Part shown: positions 35,995-44,712 of the stretch, piece by piece
Numbering within the stretch: the first letter of the stretch is position 1
Layout: each line of letters opens with the position of its first letter
From: Streptomyces megasporus
GTDB lineage: Bacteria > Actinomycetota > Actinomycetes > Streptomycetales > Streptomycetaceae
Direction of reading: 5' to 3'
DNA: 64,000 bases
Assembly (NCBI RefSeq): GCF_000718985.1
Contig: NZ_JODL01000002.1
Span: 1-64,000 of the forward strand
The notes under the pieces: model-generated
Database searches by the model: none
What the model was told of the DNA's origin: nothing
Seen by the model: only the letters and a program-made list of their open reading frames with translations
Made by a program: the position numbers and the translations under genes

Positions 35995-36732
35995 TCATCC
36001 CTCGACGCCGGTGGCGTGGTGGGCGGCGCCGACGGGCTTGGACTCGGGGGAGCCACGCTGCCGCAGGTAGACGGAGAGGATGGCCATGGAGGCCACCGCG
36101 AGCAGTTCGGACTGCCAGTTCTGCAGGGTGCGGGACCAGAAGTCGGCGGAGGTCAGATACCGGGACCAGCCGATGGGGTCCTGGAGTTGCCGCAGTTGCT
36201 GTTCGTTGTAGGCGGCCACGCCGGTGACGGACTGGGCCAGCCAGGTGAGGAGAAAGATCCCGCCCATCACCAGGCCCAGGGAGCGGGAGTACACCAGGCC
36301 CCGCAGGCCGGGAGCGGCGGCCCAGCGGGGGGAGTCGGCACGGGCGTGAGCGCCGACCCTCTGGTCCTCGTCGGACTCGGTGCCGACCCTGTGGAGTTCC
36401 TTGGACTCGGGGGAGCCGCGTTGCACCAGCCAGACGGTGCCGAAGACGTAGAGGAAGAACTGCAGGTACTCCGACTGCCAGTTCTCGGTGACGTCCACGG
36501 CGAAGTCCGAGGAGGTCACGTAGGAACCGAAGGAGACCGGTTCCAGCCCCTCGGAGACCAGTTGGGCGTTGAACTCCGCCCGCCCGGCGAACGCCTGGGC
36601 CACCAGGACGACCAGGAAGCCGGTCAGGAAGGCCAGGGTCAGGCCGTTGTCGTGGAGGAAGCCGAGCACCGGGCCGCGGCGCCCGCGTCGGTTTCCACGT
36701 CGGCTCTCCCGCCGGGCGGGCCGGTCGCTCAT
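35995..36732 (-). CDS. DUF6766 membrane protein with internal duplication
   Basis: 245-residue membrane protein with two similar halves. Each half has a helix, then a Tyr-Val/Leu-Thr-Ser-x-Asp-Phe motif, Asn-Trp-Gln-Ser-Glu, a second helix and the ending QRGSPESK (about residues 20-110 and 155-240). I recognise the family as DUF6766, common in actinobacteria and proteobacteria and without known function. The ATG overlaps the stop of a 27-residue peptide gene. It ends a likely four-gene operon with an SDR and a lipoprotein. Confidence 0.82.
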   Translation of the reverse strand: MSDRPARRESRRGNRRGRRGPVLGFLHDNGLTLAFLTGFLVVLVAQAFAGRAEFNAQLVSEGLEPVSFGSYVTSSDFAVDVTENWQSEYLQFFLYVFGTVWLVQRGSPESKELHRVGTESDEDQRVGAHARADSPRWAAAPGLRGLVYSRSLGLVMGGIFLLTWLAQSVTGVAAYNEQQLRQLQDPIGWSRYLTSADFWSRTLQNWQSELLAVASMAILSVYLRQRGSPESKPVGAAHHATGVEG

Positions 36733-36812
36733 CGCTGGGTCAGCCCGATCGCGATGAAGTACGCCGATCCGGCCAGCACCACCAGCAGGCACAGCGTGAA
36801 CAGCGTCCTCAC
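36729..36812 (-). CDS. 27-residue single-helix membrane peptide
   Basis: Reads VRTLFTLCLLVVLAG then SAYFIAIGLTQR: a basic first residue, one hydrophobic helix and a basic end. The GTG start lies six bases after the stop of the lipoprotein gene in the same frame, with GAGGAG just upstream, and its stop overlaps the DUF6766 ATG (ATGA). This packing, more than similarity, supports it as a translated gene. It could be a small partner of DUF6766. Confidence 0.6.
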   Translation of the reverse strand: MRTLFTLCLLVVLAGSAYFIAIGLTQR

Positions 36813-36818
36813 CTCTCC

Positions 36819-37241
36819 TCACCCGCCCTTGACCCGGCACCGATACGGCTGCCCGGGGCGGGGGACGCAGCCCGCGGCGACGACCTTCCACCCGGTGGAG
36901 AACCGGGACAGGAACAGAGTGTCGCCCTCGAACCTCGCCATGGCCCGCAGGCCGTGGACGTCGACCTCCCGCACCGGGCCGACGGTGGACAACCGCTGTT
37001 CGACCACCGCCTTGTCGCAGGTGGTCCCCTCGGAGCGCGCCAACTCCTCCCTCGTCCCGCGGGCCAGCAGGGCGCACATCGCGGTGCCGTCGCCGGACCG
37101 TGCCGCCTCGGCGAAGGAGGACGCCACCGCCGAGGCGCCGTCGATCCGTTCCCGAGGCGCCCCGCAGCCGCAGGCCGTCGCCACGACCACGACGGCCGCC
37201 AGCACCAGTCGGACGCGCCGGGCCGGCCCCGTCGAGCCCAC
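36819..37241 (-). CDS. Small putative lipoprotein
   Basis: 140-residue secreted protein with a signal peptide (RRVRLVLAAVVVVATACGCG) ending in a lipobox-like ATAC. The mature part has three further cysteines (MCALL, TTCDKA, AAGCVPRPGQPYRCR) and resembles NTF2-like small lipoproteins that accumulate mutations at the sequence level but keep FSTGWKVVAAGC. The GTG at 37239-37241 has AGGAG eight bases upstream. It begins 14 bp after the SDR stop and is followed six bases later by the 27-residue peptide gene. Confidence 0.75.
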   Translation of the reverse strand: MGSTGPARRVRLVLAAVVVVATACGCGAPRERIDGASAVASSFAEAARSGDGTAMCALLARGTREELARSEGTTCDKAVVEQRLSTVGPVREVDVHGLRAMARFEGDTLFLSRFSTGWKVVAAGCVPRPGQPYRCRVKGG

Positions 37242-37255
37242 CGTGGTCGCTCCTG

Positions 37256-38005
37256 TCACGGCCAGGAGGACTCGCTCCGCGGCACCACGACCAACTCGGA
37301 CATCACACTGCCCTCGGGCACCGACAACGCGCACATGACCGCGTCGGCCACCACGTCCGGGCTCTGCAGCTTGGAGGTGTCGGCGTCGGGGAAGCGCTCG
37401 GTCACGAACGGGGTCTCCATGCCGCCCGCGATCACCCCGGTGACCCCGATGCCGGGGCAGTCGCGCTGCGCCTCCTTGAAGAGGGTGTGGGTGAAGGCGC
37501 GCAGCCCGGACTTGCCTGCCGAGTAGGGGCCCGCCTCGGTCCAGGTCCGGTTCGACGCCGTGGAGAGGATGTTGACGATGTGTCCGCCGCCGCGGGCCAC
37601 CATGCGCCGGTAGGCCTCCAGACACAGGTACATCGGGCCCAGCAGATTGGTGGAGATCACCCGGGTGACCTCCTCGGCGGACAGGTGCTCGATCGGTTTG
37701 GAGACGTCCACGGCGGCGTTGTTGACCAGGACGTCCAGCGGCCACGGGGCCTCGTCCAACGAGCGGAAGGCCGCCGCGACCGCATCGGAATCGCGGACGT
37801 CCAGCCCCAGGAAGCGGACGTCCGTGCCCTCCTCCTCGCTCAGTCGGGCGCAGAACTTCTCGCCCTCCTCGCGCCGTACGTCCACCACCCGCACCGCCGC
37901 CCCGGCGCGTGCCAGGCGGCGGGTGATGGACGCGCCCAGACCACGGGCGCCTCCCGTCACCAGCGCGCGTCTGCCCGTCAGGTCCACATGCGCGGAACCG
38001 CCCAC
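37256..38005 (-). CDS. Short-chain dehydrogenase/reductase
   Basis: 249-residue NAD(P)-dependent reductase: TGGARGLGASI cofactor loop, VNNAAVD, Ser in NILSTASN, and YSAGK catalytic pair. The C-terminus lacks the usual VDGG closure and instead ends with a DALVM-like DAVMCALSVPEGSVMSELVV, typical of NADP-dependent reductases of the YdfG/SDR224 type. The GTG at 38003-38005 follows GGAGGGAACGCC. It heads the operon with the lipoprotein, the 27-residue peptide and DUF6766. Confidence 0.88.
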   Translation of the reverse strand: MGGSAHVDLTGRRALVTGGARGLGASITRRLARAGAAVRVVDVRREEGEKFCARLSEEEGTDVRFLGLDVRDSDAVAAAFRSLDEAPWPLDVLVNNAAVDVSKPIEHLSAEEVTRVISTNLLGPMYLCLEAYRRMVARGGGHIVNILSTASNRTWTEAGPYSAGKSGLRAFTHTLFKEAQRDCPGIGVTGVIAGGMETPFVTERFPDADTSKLQSPDVVADAVMCALSVPEGSVMSELVVVPRSESSWP

Positions 38006-38161
38006 GGCGTTCCCTCCTTCGCTCGGCCGCCCCGGCCGCCGGGAACCCACCGTGTGCGGGGAGGTAGCGGGCGGGGCCGGGGGCGGGATCGCTGCCCCGC
38101 CCGAACTGCCCCGGCGACGGGCGCGGAAACGGCCGGGCACCCGAGTGCGGAGGAACGAACC

Positions 38162-38189
38162 TCCGGCCGACCCCGAAAGGTCGGCCGGA
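38162..38189. terminator. Hairpin terminator
   Basis: A perfect 11-bp stem (TCCGGCCGACC) with loop CCGAAA, placed after the 3' end of the VOC gene (-) and before the SDR operon start. Confidence 0.85.
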
Positions 38190-38231
38190 CGGGTGAGGGG
38201 GTGGCCCCGCCGGGTCGCCCGGCGGTCGCCG

Positions 38232-38654
38232 TCACCCCTGGGCGGCGGTCTGCTCCGGCGCGGCGGCCATGTCCATGTGGAAAACCTCCCACAGGTGGCC
38301 GTCGGGGTCCTGGAAGCTGCGCGTGTACATGAAGCCCTGGTCGGCGGGCTCGTTCGCGGGCGACCCCCCGGAGGCCAGGGCCTTGTCGGCCATCCTGTCG
38401 ACCTCCTCCCTGCTGTCCAGGCTCAGCGCCAGGATGGCCTCGGTGCCGACGGAGGCGTCCGCGACCTTCTTGTTGGTGAAGGACGCGAAGAACGGCTCGG
38501 TCAGCAACATGGCGTAGACGCCCTCGTCGATGACGAGGCAGCCGGCGTTGTCGTCCGTGAACCGCGGATCGAAGGAGAAGCCGAGCGAGGTGAAGAAGTC
38601 GGTCGACCGCTTCAGGTTCTTCACGGGCAGGTTGACGAAGAGGTTCTTCGACAC
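38232..38654 (-). CDS. VOC-family glyoxalase-like protein
   Basis: 140-residue single-module VOC protein: starts SKNLFVNLPVKNLKRSTDFF, ends SFQDPDGHLWEVFHMD, matching the VOC lactoylglutathione lyase-like family often called glyoxalase or extradiol-like. The GTG at 38652-38654 has AGAGG seven bases upstream. Metal ligands (His/Glu) are only partly conserved, so enzymatic activity is uncertain. It is followed by a terminator and is probably monocistronic. Confidence 0.9.
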   Translation of the reverse strand: MSKNLFVNLPVKNLKRSTDFFTSLGFSFDPRFTDDNAGCLVIDEGVYAMLLTEPFFASFTNKKVADASVGTEAILALSLDSREEVDRMADKALASGGSPANEPADQGFMYTRSFQDPDGHLWEVFHMDMAAAPEQTAAQG

Positions 38655-39038
38655 GATGGCCTCTTTTCCGGGGTTTGTGCTGTTTCAGCGGTTCCAGTGG
38701 TTCCAGTGGTTTCGGCGGTCTCCGCGTCCTTCACGGTCGCCGCCGGTCGTGGGCCGTCGTTCCGGTGGTTCCACCGCTCCCTCCGGCGGGCCGCCGGCGC
38801 CTCGGAGCGTCGGCTCGGGGCCCGCGGTACCGGGAAGCGGCCCGTCCACCCGTACACGGGGTGGACGACGCGGCGGCGGAGAACTCATCGGTCCACCACG
38901 CCGCTCTCCGCACCGGGCCCGCGCGGCGCCGTCGATGTCACCGTCCGTACCGGTGACCGTGCGGGTGGCGACGGGCCGCGATGAGTTTCGACCGTCCCGC
39001 TGGTCCTTCCTGACGACGCCCACCACAGGAGGTCGGCC
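38655..39038. other. 384-bp divergent region, short repeats
   Basis: No convincing gene. It separates the VOC gene (-) from the STAS gene (+). A 9-bp unit (GGTTCCAGT) is tandemly repeated at 38690-38716 near the VOC start and might affect its promoter. The rest shows no clear hairpin. Confidence 0.45.
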
Positions 39039-39509
39039 TTGGCCGCTCACGAGGAACCGCGGCACGAGGAACCGCGGACAGCCCGCCCGGAGGAGGCGCG
39101 CCGGCCGCGTCCGGAGTCGGCCGGGCTCGTGTTCGCCGTGCGCGGGCCGATCACCCGTGCCGACATCCCCCCACTGTGCGAACGTCTGCGCCGCCTGCTG
39201 CGCGACACCGGAACCGACCCGGTCACCGTGGACGTGGGGGAGTGCTCCACCGCGGACCTGGTCACGGTCGAGGCCCTGGCCCGGCTGCGACTCACCGCAC
39301 GCAGGCTGGGCCGCCGGATCCGGTTGGGCCACGCCGACGCCGACCTGCGGCGTCTCCTCGCCTGGACGGGGCTGGACGAGGAGGCGTGCGACGCCACCGG
39401 GCCGGAACCGGCCCGCTCAGCGGGGATCGAGCCGCGGGGGCAGCCCGAACAGCGGAAACAGTCCGGCGGTGTCCAGGAACGAGACGATCCCGGTGACCCG
39501 CCCCCGTGA
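39039..39509 (+). CDS. STAS-domain protein (anti-sigma factor antagonist-like)
   Basis: 156-residue protein whose core (about residues 28-115) has the STAS fold: LVFAVRGPITRADIPPLCERL, then VDVGECSTADLVTVEALARL with the helix after the conserved loop, where anti-sigma antagonists carry the phosphorylated serine. The TTG start at 39039 is supported by ACAGGAGGT five bases upstream and there is no better start. The 3' end overlaps the convergent ECF sigma gene by 93 bp, so the C-terminal 31 residues are coded on both strands. Confidence 0.8.
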   Translation: MAAHEEPRHEEPRTARPEEARRPRPESAGLVFAVRGPITRADIPPLCERLRRLLRDTGTDPVTVDVGECSTADLVTVEALARLRLTARRLGRRIRLGHADADLRRLLAWTGLDEEACDATGPEPARSAGIEPRGQPEQRKQSGGVQERDDPGDPPP

Positions 39510-40424
39510 CACCTCGACGACCTGCAGCGCCCACGGGGTGAGACCACCGTCCGGAGCGGGCCGGTACTGGCCGAACCCCTGGCAGCCGTTCGCCGCGACC
39601 GGAACCAGCCGTGACCCCCGACAGCCGGCGCCGTACCCGGTGAGCCACGCCCGGATGTCGGCGTGGCCGCGCAGCCACAGCTCGTAGGGCGGCATCGACA
39701 GGGTGGCGTCGTCGTGCAACACCGAGGTCAGCGCGTCGAGATCGTACGCCTCGAAGGCGCTGACGTAGCGGGCCAGGAGGGCCCGCTGCCCCTCGTCCAT
39801 CGCGTCCACCCCGCCGTCGGCGGTGATGTCGCTCGACGCCAGCGTCGCCCGCGCTCGCTGGAGCGCGCTGTTGACCGAGGCCACCGTGGTGTCCAGCAGC
39901 TCGGCGACCTCGCTCGCCCGCCAGCTCAGCACCTCGCGCAGGATCAGCACCGCCCGCTGCCGGGGCGCGAGGTGTTGCAGCACCGCGACGAACGCCAGCC
40001 GCACCGACTCCCGTGCCACGGCCGTCTCGGCCGGATCGCCGCCCTCCGGCAGGACCCGACCGTCGGGCATCGGCTCGATCCAGCAGGCTTCGGGCAGGGC
40101 CGGCCCCGGGGGCAGGTCCGCACCGCCCGGAGACGACAGGTCCATGGGGCGGGCGCGACGTTGGCTGCCCCCGAGCATGTCCAGGCACACGTTGGTGGCG
40201 ATGCGGTACAGCCACGACCGCAGCGAGGACCGGCCCTCGAACCGCTCCAGACCACGCCAGGCCCGCACCATCGTCTCCTGGACGGCGTCCTCCGCTTCGA
40301 AGGCCGACCCCAGCATCCGGTAGCAGTAGCCCGTCAGTTCCCTCCGGTACCGCTCCAGCTCGCCTTCCGCCGACTCGCGCGTCGCCGTGCTCCTCGCACT
40401 CTCCGTCGTCGCGACGTCACCCAT
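39417..40424 (-). CDS. ECF sigma factor, SigG-like with C-terminal SnoaL domain
   Basis: 335-residue sigma-70 family factor. Region 2 is YRRELTGYCYRMLGSAFEAE with DAVQETMVRAWRGL and RSWLYRIATN; region 4 is LAPRQRAVLILREVLSWRASEVAEL with SVNSALQRARATL. A SnoaL-like NTF2 domain (about residues 215-330, FEAYDLDALTSVLHDDATLSMPPY) follows, which in this ECF class takes part in regulating activity. The insertion between regions 2 and 4 (MDLSSPGG...) is typical of the SigG subfamily. The ATG is at 40422-40424. No anti-sigma gene is adjacent; the convergent neighbour encodes a STAS protein. Confidence 0.92.
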   Translation of the reverse strand: MGDVATTESARSTATRESAEGELERYRRELTGYCYRMLGSAFEAEDAVQETMVRAWRGLERFEGRSSLRSWLYRIATNVCLDMLGGSQRRARPMDLSSPGGADLPPGPALPEACWIEPMPDGRVLPEGGDPAETAVARESVRLAFVAVLQHLAPRQRAVLILREVLSWRASEVAELLDTTVASVNSALQRARATLASSDITADGGVDAMDEGQRALLARYVSAFEAYDLDALTSVLHDDATLSMPPYELWLRGHADIRAWLTGYGAGCRGSRLVPVAANGCQGFGQYRPAPDGGLTPWALQVVEVSRGRVTGIVSFLDTAGLFPLFGLPPRLDPR

Positions 40425-40559
40425 CGAGTCCCCCTGTGAGAGCCTGACCGTGCCCGGCCGCCTCCTCGCGACCGACCCACTCCCAGCAAACCACCGCCCA
40501 CCGACAATCGCCCCCGGAAGCGGGCCACCCCCGGCCGGACGCGCCGGGCACCCGGCGCC

Positions 40560-41780
40560 CTACCGGCGGCGGCGACGGCTGCGGGGCAGCCGGAACCGGC
40601 GCCTGAGCTCGTAGAGCATCGGATGCCGGTCCCGTTCCTCGCGGGTGTAGCGGTCGAGTTCCTCGGCCAGACGAGTGGAGCGCTTCTCCACGTCCAGCTC
40701 GTCCAGCAGCCGGTCGATCTCGGCCAGCAGCGCGCCCTGCAGGTGCCACTGGCGCGGGTGCCGCTTGACGCGGCCGAGCAGCAGGTGCGCGACCTTCTCA
40801 CGGCCGGCGCGGCCCGCTTCCAGCTCGCGGGCCAGCCGCTCCTCCGCCTCCTCGGAACTGCCGCTGCTGGGGCTGGTGACCAGGACGGCGAAGTTGCGCA
40901 CCGTCTCGGCCAGGTGCCCGAACAGCTTCTCCAGCGCCTCGGCGACGTCCGGGGGGAACAGCGGTTCGTCCTGGCGGTGCGTGGCCAGGTCGGTCAGGGT
41001 CCGCGACACCGACCTCAGCACGGAGGTGCAGATCTCCAGGGTGTCCAGACCGGTCCGCAGCACGACCCGGGAGAGCAGGGGCTCCTTCACCCGGGGGTTG
41101 AGGCGCAGGCTCTCCTCGGCCTGGACGAGGGCGCGGTCGACCAGCGCGATGTCGTTGTCCAACCGCCGGGCCTCCTGGAGCCGGGCGGCGGCGCGGTGCA
41201 CCGGGGTGTGGGCGCCCGGCGACTCGCCCAGGTGCAGCAGCAGCCGCCGCATCCGCCCCGCCAGGTCCAACAGCGCCTCCTCGGCGGGTTGGACCCACAC
41301 CGGGGGAACGAAGAGGAAGTTGAACAGGAACCCGACCGCCGCGCCGATCAGGGTCTCCAGCACCCGAGCCAGCGCCAGGTCGGTCGCCTGGGCCACCCCC
41401 AGCACCAGCATGGCGCTGATCGCCACCTCGTTGATGAAGTCGCCCGCCCGCACCAGGTGGCCGACGGCCAGGGAGGTGAGGATGAGCAGGCCCAGGCTCC
41501 ACCAGCTCAGACCCACCAGGGAACTGAAGAGGACGGCGACCGTGACCCCCGCCACCACCGAGTTGACCCGGGTGATGCCGCTGGTGATGGTGGCGTAGAG
41601 AGTGACCTGGACGACCAGCAGCGCGGTCAGCGGGGCCAGCAGCGGCGCCTTGGTCTCGAGCAGCCACAGGGCGGCCACGTAGGAGAGCGTGGCGGCGGCG
41701 GTGGCGCGGAGCGCCTGGACGACGGCCGGTTCCCTGCGTCGCCTGACCAACTGGGCCACGGGTGCGGGGACGTCAGGCAC
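40560..41780 (-). CDS. FUSC / aromatic acid exporter family membrane protein
   Basis: 406-residue protein with a hydrophobic N-terminal half of about six helices (ALRATAAATLSYVAALWLL, LTALLVVQVTLYATITSG, VNSVVAGVTVAVLFSSLVG, AISAMLVLGVAQATDL) and a long soluble C-terminal half rich in helices. This matches the FUSC/ArAE fold of proton-driven efflux proteins. The GTG at 41778-41780 has a weak ribosome binding site. It lies 71 bp downstream of the flavoprotein gene of the polyketide cluster, so it might export its product, but this is speculative. Confidence 0.86.
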   Translation of the reverse strand: MPDVPAPVAQLVRRRREPAVVQALRATAAATLSYVAALWLLETKAPLLAPLTALLVVQVTLYATITSGITRVNSVVAGVTVAVLFSSLVGLSWWSLGLLILTSLAVGHLVRAGDFINEVAISAMLVLGVAQATDLALARVLETLIGAAVGFLFNFLFVPPVWVQPAEEALLDLAGRMRRLLLHLGESPGAHTPVHRAAARLQEARRLDNDIALVDRALVQAEESLRLNPRVKEPLLSRVVLRTGLDTLEICTSVLRSVSRTLTDLATHRQDEPLFPPDVAEALEKLFGHLAETVRNFAVLVTSPSSGSSEEAEERLARELEAGRAGREKVAHLLLGRVKRHPRQWHLQGALLAEIDRLLDELDVEKRSTRLAEELDRYTREERDRHPMLYELRRRFRLPRSRRRRR

Positions 41781-41851
41781 GTTCGGACCCTTCCCGTCCG
41801 GAGCGGATCGACACCGGATGTCCTCCCAACCTCTACACGATCTTCCGTCCC

Positions 41852-42874
41852 TTATCGCAGTGCCCGGACGGCCGCGCCGAACACCAGGGGGAAACGGGAG
41901 GCCACCGGCACCACCAGGCGCGCCGTGCGTTCGTGTCCGCTCGCGCGCACCAGTGCCCCGGTCAACAGGCGGTGACGGCGCGACAGACGGCGCCAGGCGG
42001 CCTCGTACGCGGCGGGCCGGCCCGCCGCCAGGCAGCGCACCGCCGCCCGCGCCGACGCCACGGCCAGCGCGACGCCCTCGCCGGTGAGCGCGTCGACGTA
42101 GCCCGCCGCGTCGCCGACCAGCAGCACCCGGCCCGCCACCCGGCCGCGCACCCGCTGCCGCATCGGCCCCGCGCCCCGCACGGGACCGGCCGCCGGACCG
42201 GACAGCAGCGGGAGCAGGTGGGGGAAGCGCTCCAGATGGGCGTCGAACCCGAGGCGTTCGGTGCTGAGCACCGCGACCCCCAGCAACTCCCGCCCGACCG
42301 GCGTCACGTACGCCTCCCCGCGCGCGGACCAGTGCACCTCGACGAAGTCCGTCCACGGCGCGACGCGGTAGTGGCGGCGCAACCCGTACCGCCGCGCCCC
42401 GTGCCACCGTCCCTGGAGCCCCAGGGCCCGACGGACGGGGGAGTGGAGACCGTCGGCGGCGATCATCCAGCGGGCCCGCCATCCGGCGGCCAGCACCGCG
42501 TCGTCCTCCTGCCGCACGTCCCCGACCCGGCCGGGCACGATCCGCACGCCCAGCTCACGGGCCCGCAGCCACAGCGCCCGGTGGAGCCCGGTGCGGCGCA
42601 CCCCCAGTCCGGGGCCGTCGGGGAAGGTCGCCCGGACCTCGTGGACGCCGTCGGTGTAGCGGATGCCGCGCAGCTCGCGGCCGCCCGCCGGGCCGAGGTC
42701 CACGCCGAGCTCCCGCAGGGCCCGCACCCCGCCGGGCATGACGCCCTCGCCGCACGCCTTGTCCACCGGCGCCTCGCGCGGCTCGACCACCACCGTCTCC
42801 ATGCCCGCCAACGCCCCGCAGACCGCCGCCGCCAGCCCGGCCGGTCCGCCGCCCGCGATCAGCAGGTCGATCAC
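41852..42874 (-). CDS. FAD-dependent oxidoreductase of the type III PKS cluster (SrsC-like)
   Basis: 340-residue flavoprotein of the UbiH/geranylgeranyl reductase class: dinucleotide loop LLIAGGGPAGLAAAV, GVRRTGLHRALW, and VLLVGDAAGYVDALTGEGVALA for FAD. In the Streptomyces griseus srs cluster the third gene (srsC) encodes a flavoprotein hydroxylase that converts alkylresorcinols to quinone-type phenolic lipids, and the same role is likely here. The GTG start overlaps the stop of the methyltransferase gene (GTGA). Confidence 0.85.
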   Translation of the reverse strand: MIDLLIAGGGPAGLAAAVCGALAGMETVVVEPREAPVDKACGEGVMPGGVRALRELGVDLGPAGGRELRGIRYTDGVHEVRATFPDGPGLGVRRTGLHRALWLRARELGVRIVPGRVGDVRQEDDAVLAAGWRARWMIAADGLHSPVRRALGLQGRWHGARRYGLRRHYRVAPWTDFVEVHWSARGEAYVTPVGRELLGVAVLSTERLGFDAHLERFPHLLPLLSGPAAGPVRGAGPMRQRVRGRVAGRVLLVGDAAGYVDALTGEGVALAVASARAAVRCLAAGRPAAYEAAWRRLSRRHRLLTGALVRASGHERTARLVVPVASRFPLVFGAAVRALR

Positions 42875-43422
42875 GTCGCACCCGCCGGGGAGGCGGGGAC
42901 CCCGGAGGGCGCCCGGGCCGCCGAGGCCAGGGCGGCGTCCTCACAGCGGACGCGGACGGCCAGCAGGGCCGCGTCGAGCACGGTGAAGACCACGGCGGTC
43001 ACCCAGGCGCCGTGCACCAGGGGCAGGGCGACGCCCTCGGCGACCACCGCCGCGTAGTTGGGATGCCGCAGCAGGCGGTACGGCCCGGAGGCGACCGGGG
43101 GGAGTCCGGGAACGACGATCACCCGGGTGTTCCAGCGTGGTCCCAGCGTGCGGACGCACCACCAGCGCAGCGCCTGGGCGGCCGTCAGCACGGCGAGCAT
43201 CGACCACCCCAGGGCGGGGTCGAAGGACCGTCCCGCCACCCACACCTCCACCGGAGCCCCGACGAGCAGGGCCGTGTGCAGGACCACCATCGCCGGGTAG
43301 TGCCCCCGGCCGTGCTCCACGCCGCCGCGGGCCGCGGCCCAGCGGGCGTTGCGCCGTGCCACGGCCAGCTCGGCGACCCGCTCGGCCCCGACGGCGAGCA
43401 CCAACGCCGCGTACCAGAACAC
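42871..43422 (-). CDS. Isoprenylcysteine-methyltransferase-like enzyme (SrsB-like)
   Basis: 183-residue integral membrane methyltransferase of the ICMT fold, with helices at both ends and the C-terminal core GPYRLLRHPNYAAVVAEGVALPLVHGAW that binds S-adenosylmethionine. In the srs phenolic lipid pathway the second enzyme (SrsB) is of this family and O-methylates the alkylresorcinol made by the type III PKS. The GTG at 43422 has GGAG upstream. It is 85 bp downstream of the polyketide synthase gene and overlaps the flavoprotein start. Confidence 0.85.
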   Translation of the reverse strand: MFWYAALVLAVGAERVAELAVARRNARWAAARGGVEHGRGHYPAMVVLHTALLVGAPVEVWVAGRSFDPALGWSMLAVLTAAQALRWWCVRTLGPRWNTRVIVVPGLPPVASGPYRLLRHPNYAAVVAEGVALPLVHGAWVTAVVFTVLDAALLAVRVRCEDAALASAARAPSGVPASPAGAT

Positions 43423-43507
43423 CCGCGCTCCCGCCTCCTCGCTCCGACCCCCGCCACCGCCGTCCCCCGCCGCCCGTCCCGCACAGCCCGTCCCCGCGGT
43501 CCGGCTC

Positions 43508-44563
43508 CTACCAGCGCAACAGGACCAGCTCCGAGCAGAAACCGGGCCCCATCGCGAGCAGCACGCCCGGCGCCCCGTCGCCGGGCGGACGCCGGGCGAG
43601 GGTGTCCCGCAGGACGTGCAGCACCGAGGCGGACGAGAGGTTGCCGATCCCCTCCAGGGAGCGCCAGGTGACCTCCAGCGCGCCGTCCGGCAGGTCGAGC
43701 GCCTCGTCCACCGCCTCCAGCACCCTCGGCCCGCCCGGATGGCACACCCAGACGGCCACGTCCTCCCGTTTCAGACCGTGGTCGCCGAGCAGGCCGTCGA
43801 CGTCGTCGGCCAGGTACTCGCGCACGACCTTCGGCACGGAGGGGTCCAGCACCACCCGGAAGCCCGACCCGGTGACGTCCCACCCCATCACGTGCCCGGT
43901 GTCCGGGTAGAGGTGGGCGCGGGTGTCCACGACGGTCGGGCCGGGCGGGGCGGCACGCCGGGCGCCGCACAGCACCACGGCGGCGGCGCCGTCGCCGAAC
44001 AGTCCGGTGGCGACCAGGTTCGCCGGGGAGGCGTCGCCGCGTTGGAAGGTCAGGGAGCACAACTCGACGCAGAGCAGGACGGCGACGTGGTCCGGCCGGC
44101 CGTGGAGGTGGTCGTGGAGCCGGGCGATGCCGGCCGCCCCCGCCACACAGCCCAGACCGAAGACGGGAAGGCGACGCACGTTCGGCCGCATGCCCAGGAG
44201 CCCGGCGATCCGGGCGTCCACGGACGGGGCGGCGACTCCGGTCACCGAGGTGAACATCAGCAGGTCCACGTCGCGCGGCGTCAGGCCGGCCGCCCGCAGC
44301 GCCCCCGAGACCGCCGCGGCCCCCAGCTCCACGGCGGCGGAGACGAAGACGTCGTTCGTCGTGCCGAAGTCCGCCGGCGCGGCGTAGTCCTCCAGCGGCA
44401 GCGTCGTGTGGCGGAAACGCACCCGCGCGTTGCGGTGGAGACGGTCCAGCGGGCGGCGGTCGGCGCCCTCGGGCAGACAGAGGCGGGCCACCAGGTCGGT
44501 GACCTCGCGCTGGCTGTACCGGTGCGGCGCCAGGACCGAGTGCACGGCGGCGATGCGGCTCAT
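43508..44563 (-). CDS. Type III polyketide synthase (SrsA-like)
   Basis: 351-residue chalcone-synthase-fold enzyme that extends a starter acyl group with malonyl units and cyclises it. The catalytic triad is visible: Cys139 in FGLGCVAGAAG, His275 in CHPGGPRVLEA and Asn308 in EGIGNLSSASV. With the adjacent ICMT-type methyltransferase and flavoprotein it reproduces the srsABC set, so the product is probably an alkylresorcinol or alkylpyrone phenolic lipid. The ATG at 44561-44563 has a weak purine-rich leader. It is divergent from a UbiA-type gene. Confidence 0.93.
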   Translation of the reverse strand: MSRIAAVHSVLAPHRYSQREVTDLVARLCLPEGADRRPLDRLHRNARVRFRHTTLPLEDYAAPADFGTTNDVFVSAAVELGAAAVSGALRAAGLTPRDVDLLMFTSVTGVAAPSVDARIAGLLGMRPNVRRLPVFGLGCVAGAAGIARLHDHLHGRPDHVAVLLCVELCSLTFQRGDASPANLVATGLFGDGAAAVVLCGARRAAPPGPTVVDTRAHLYPDTGHVMGWDVTGSGFRVVLDPSVPKVVREYLADDVDGLLGDHGLKREDVAVWVCHPGGPRVLEAVDEALDLPDGALEVTWRSLEGIGNLSSASVLHVLRDTLARRPPGDGAPGVLLAMGPGFCSELVLLRW

Positions 44564-44712
44564 CGGCTTCCCGGATCGAGGGCTTGGGACACCTCCCGAA
44601 TTACCTCCCCGGGGTGTGCCGCATGTCCCCCCGGGGCTTCTGCCACCCGTCCGGGCCACCCCGCACGCGCCGGACGGCTCCGACGGGCGGGACGGTCCCT
44701 ACGCTCGGGAGG

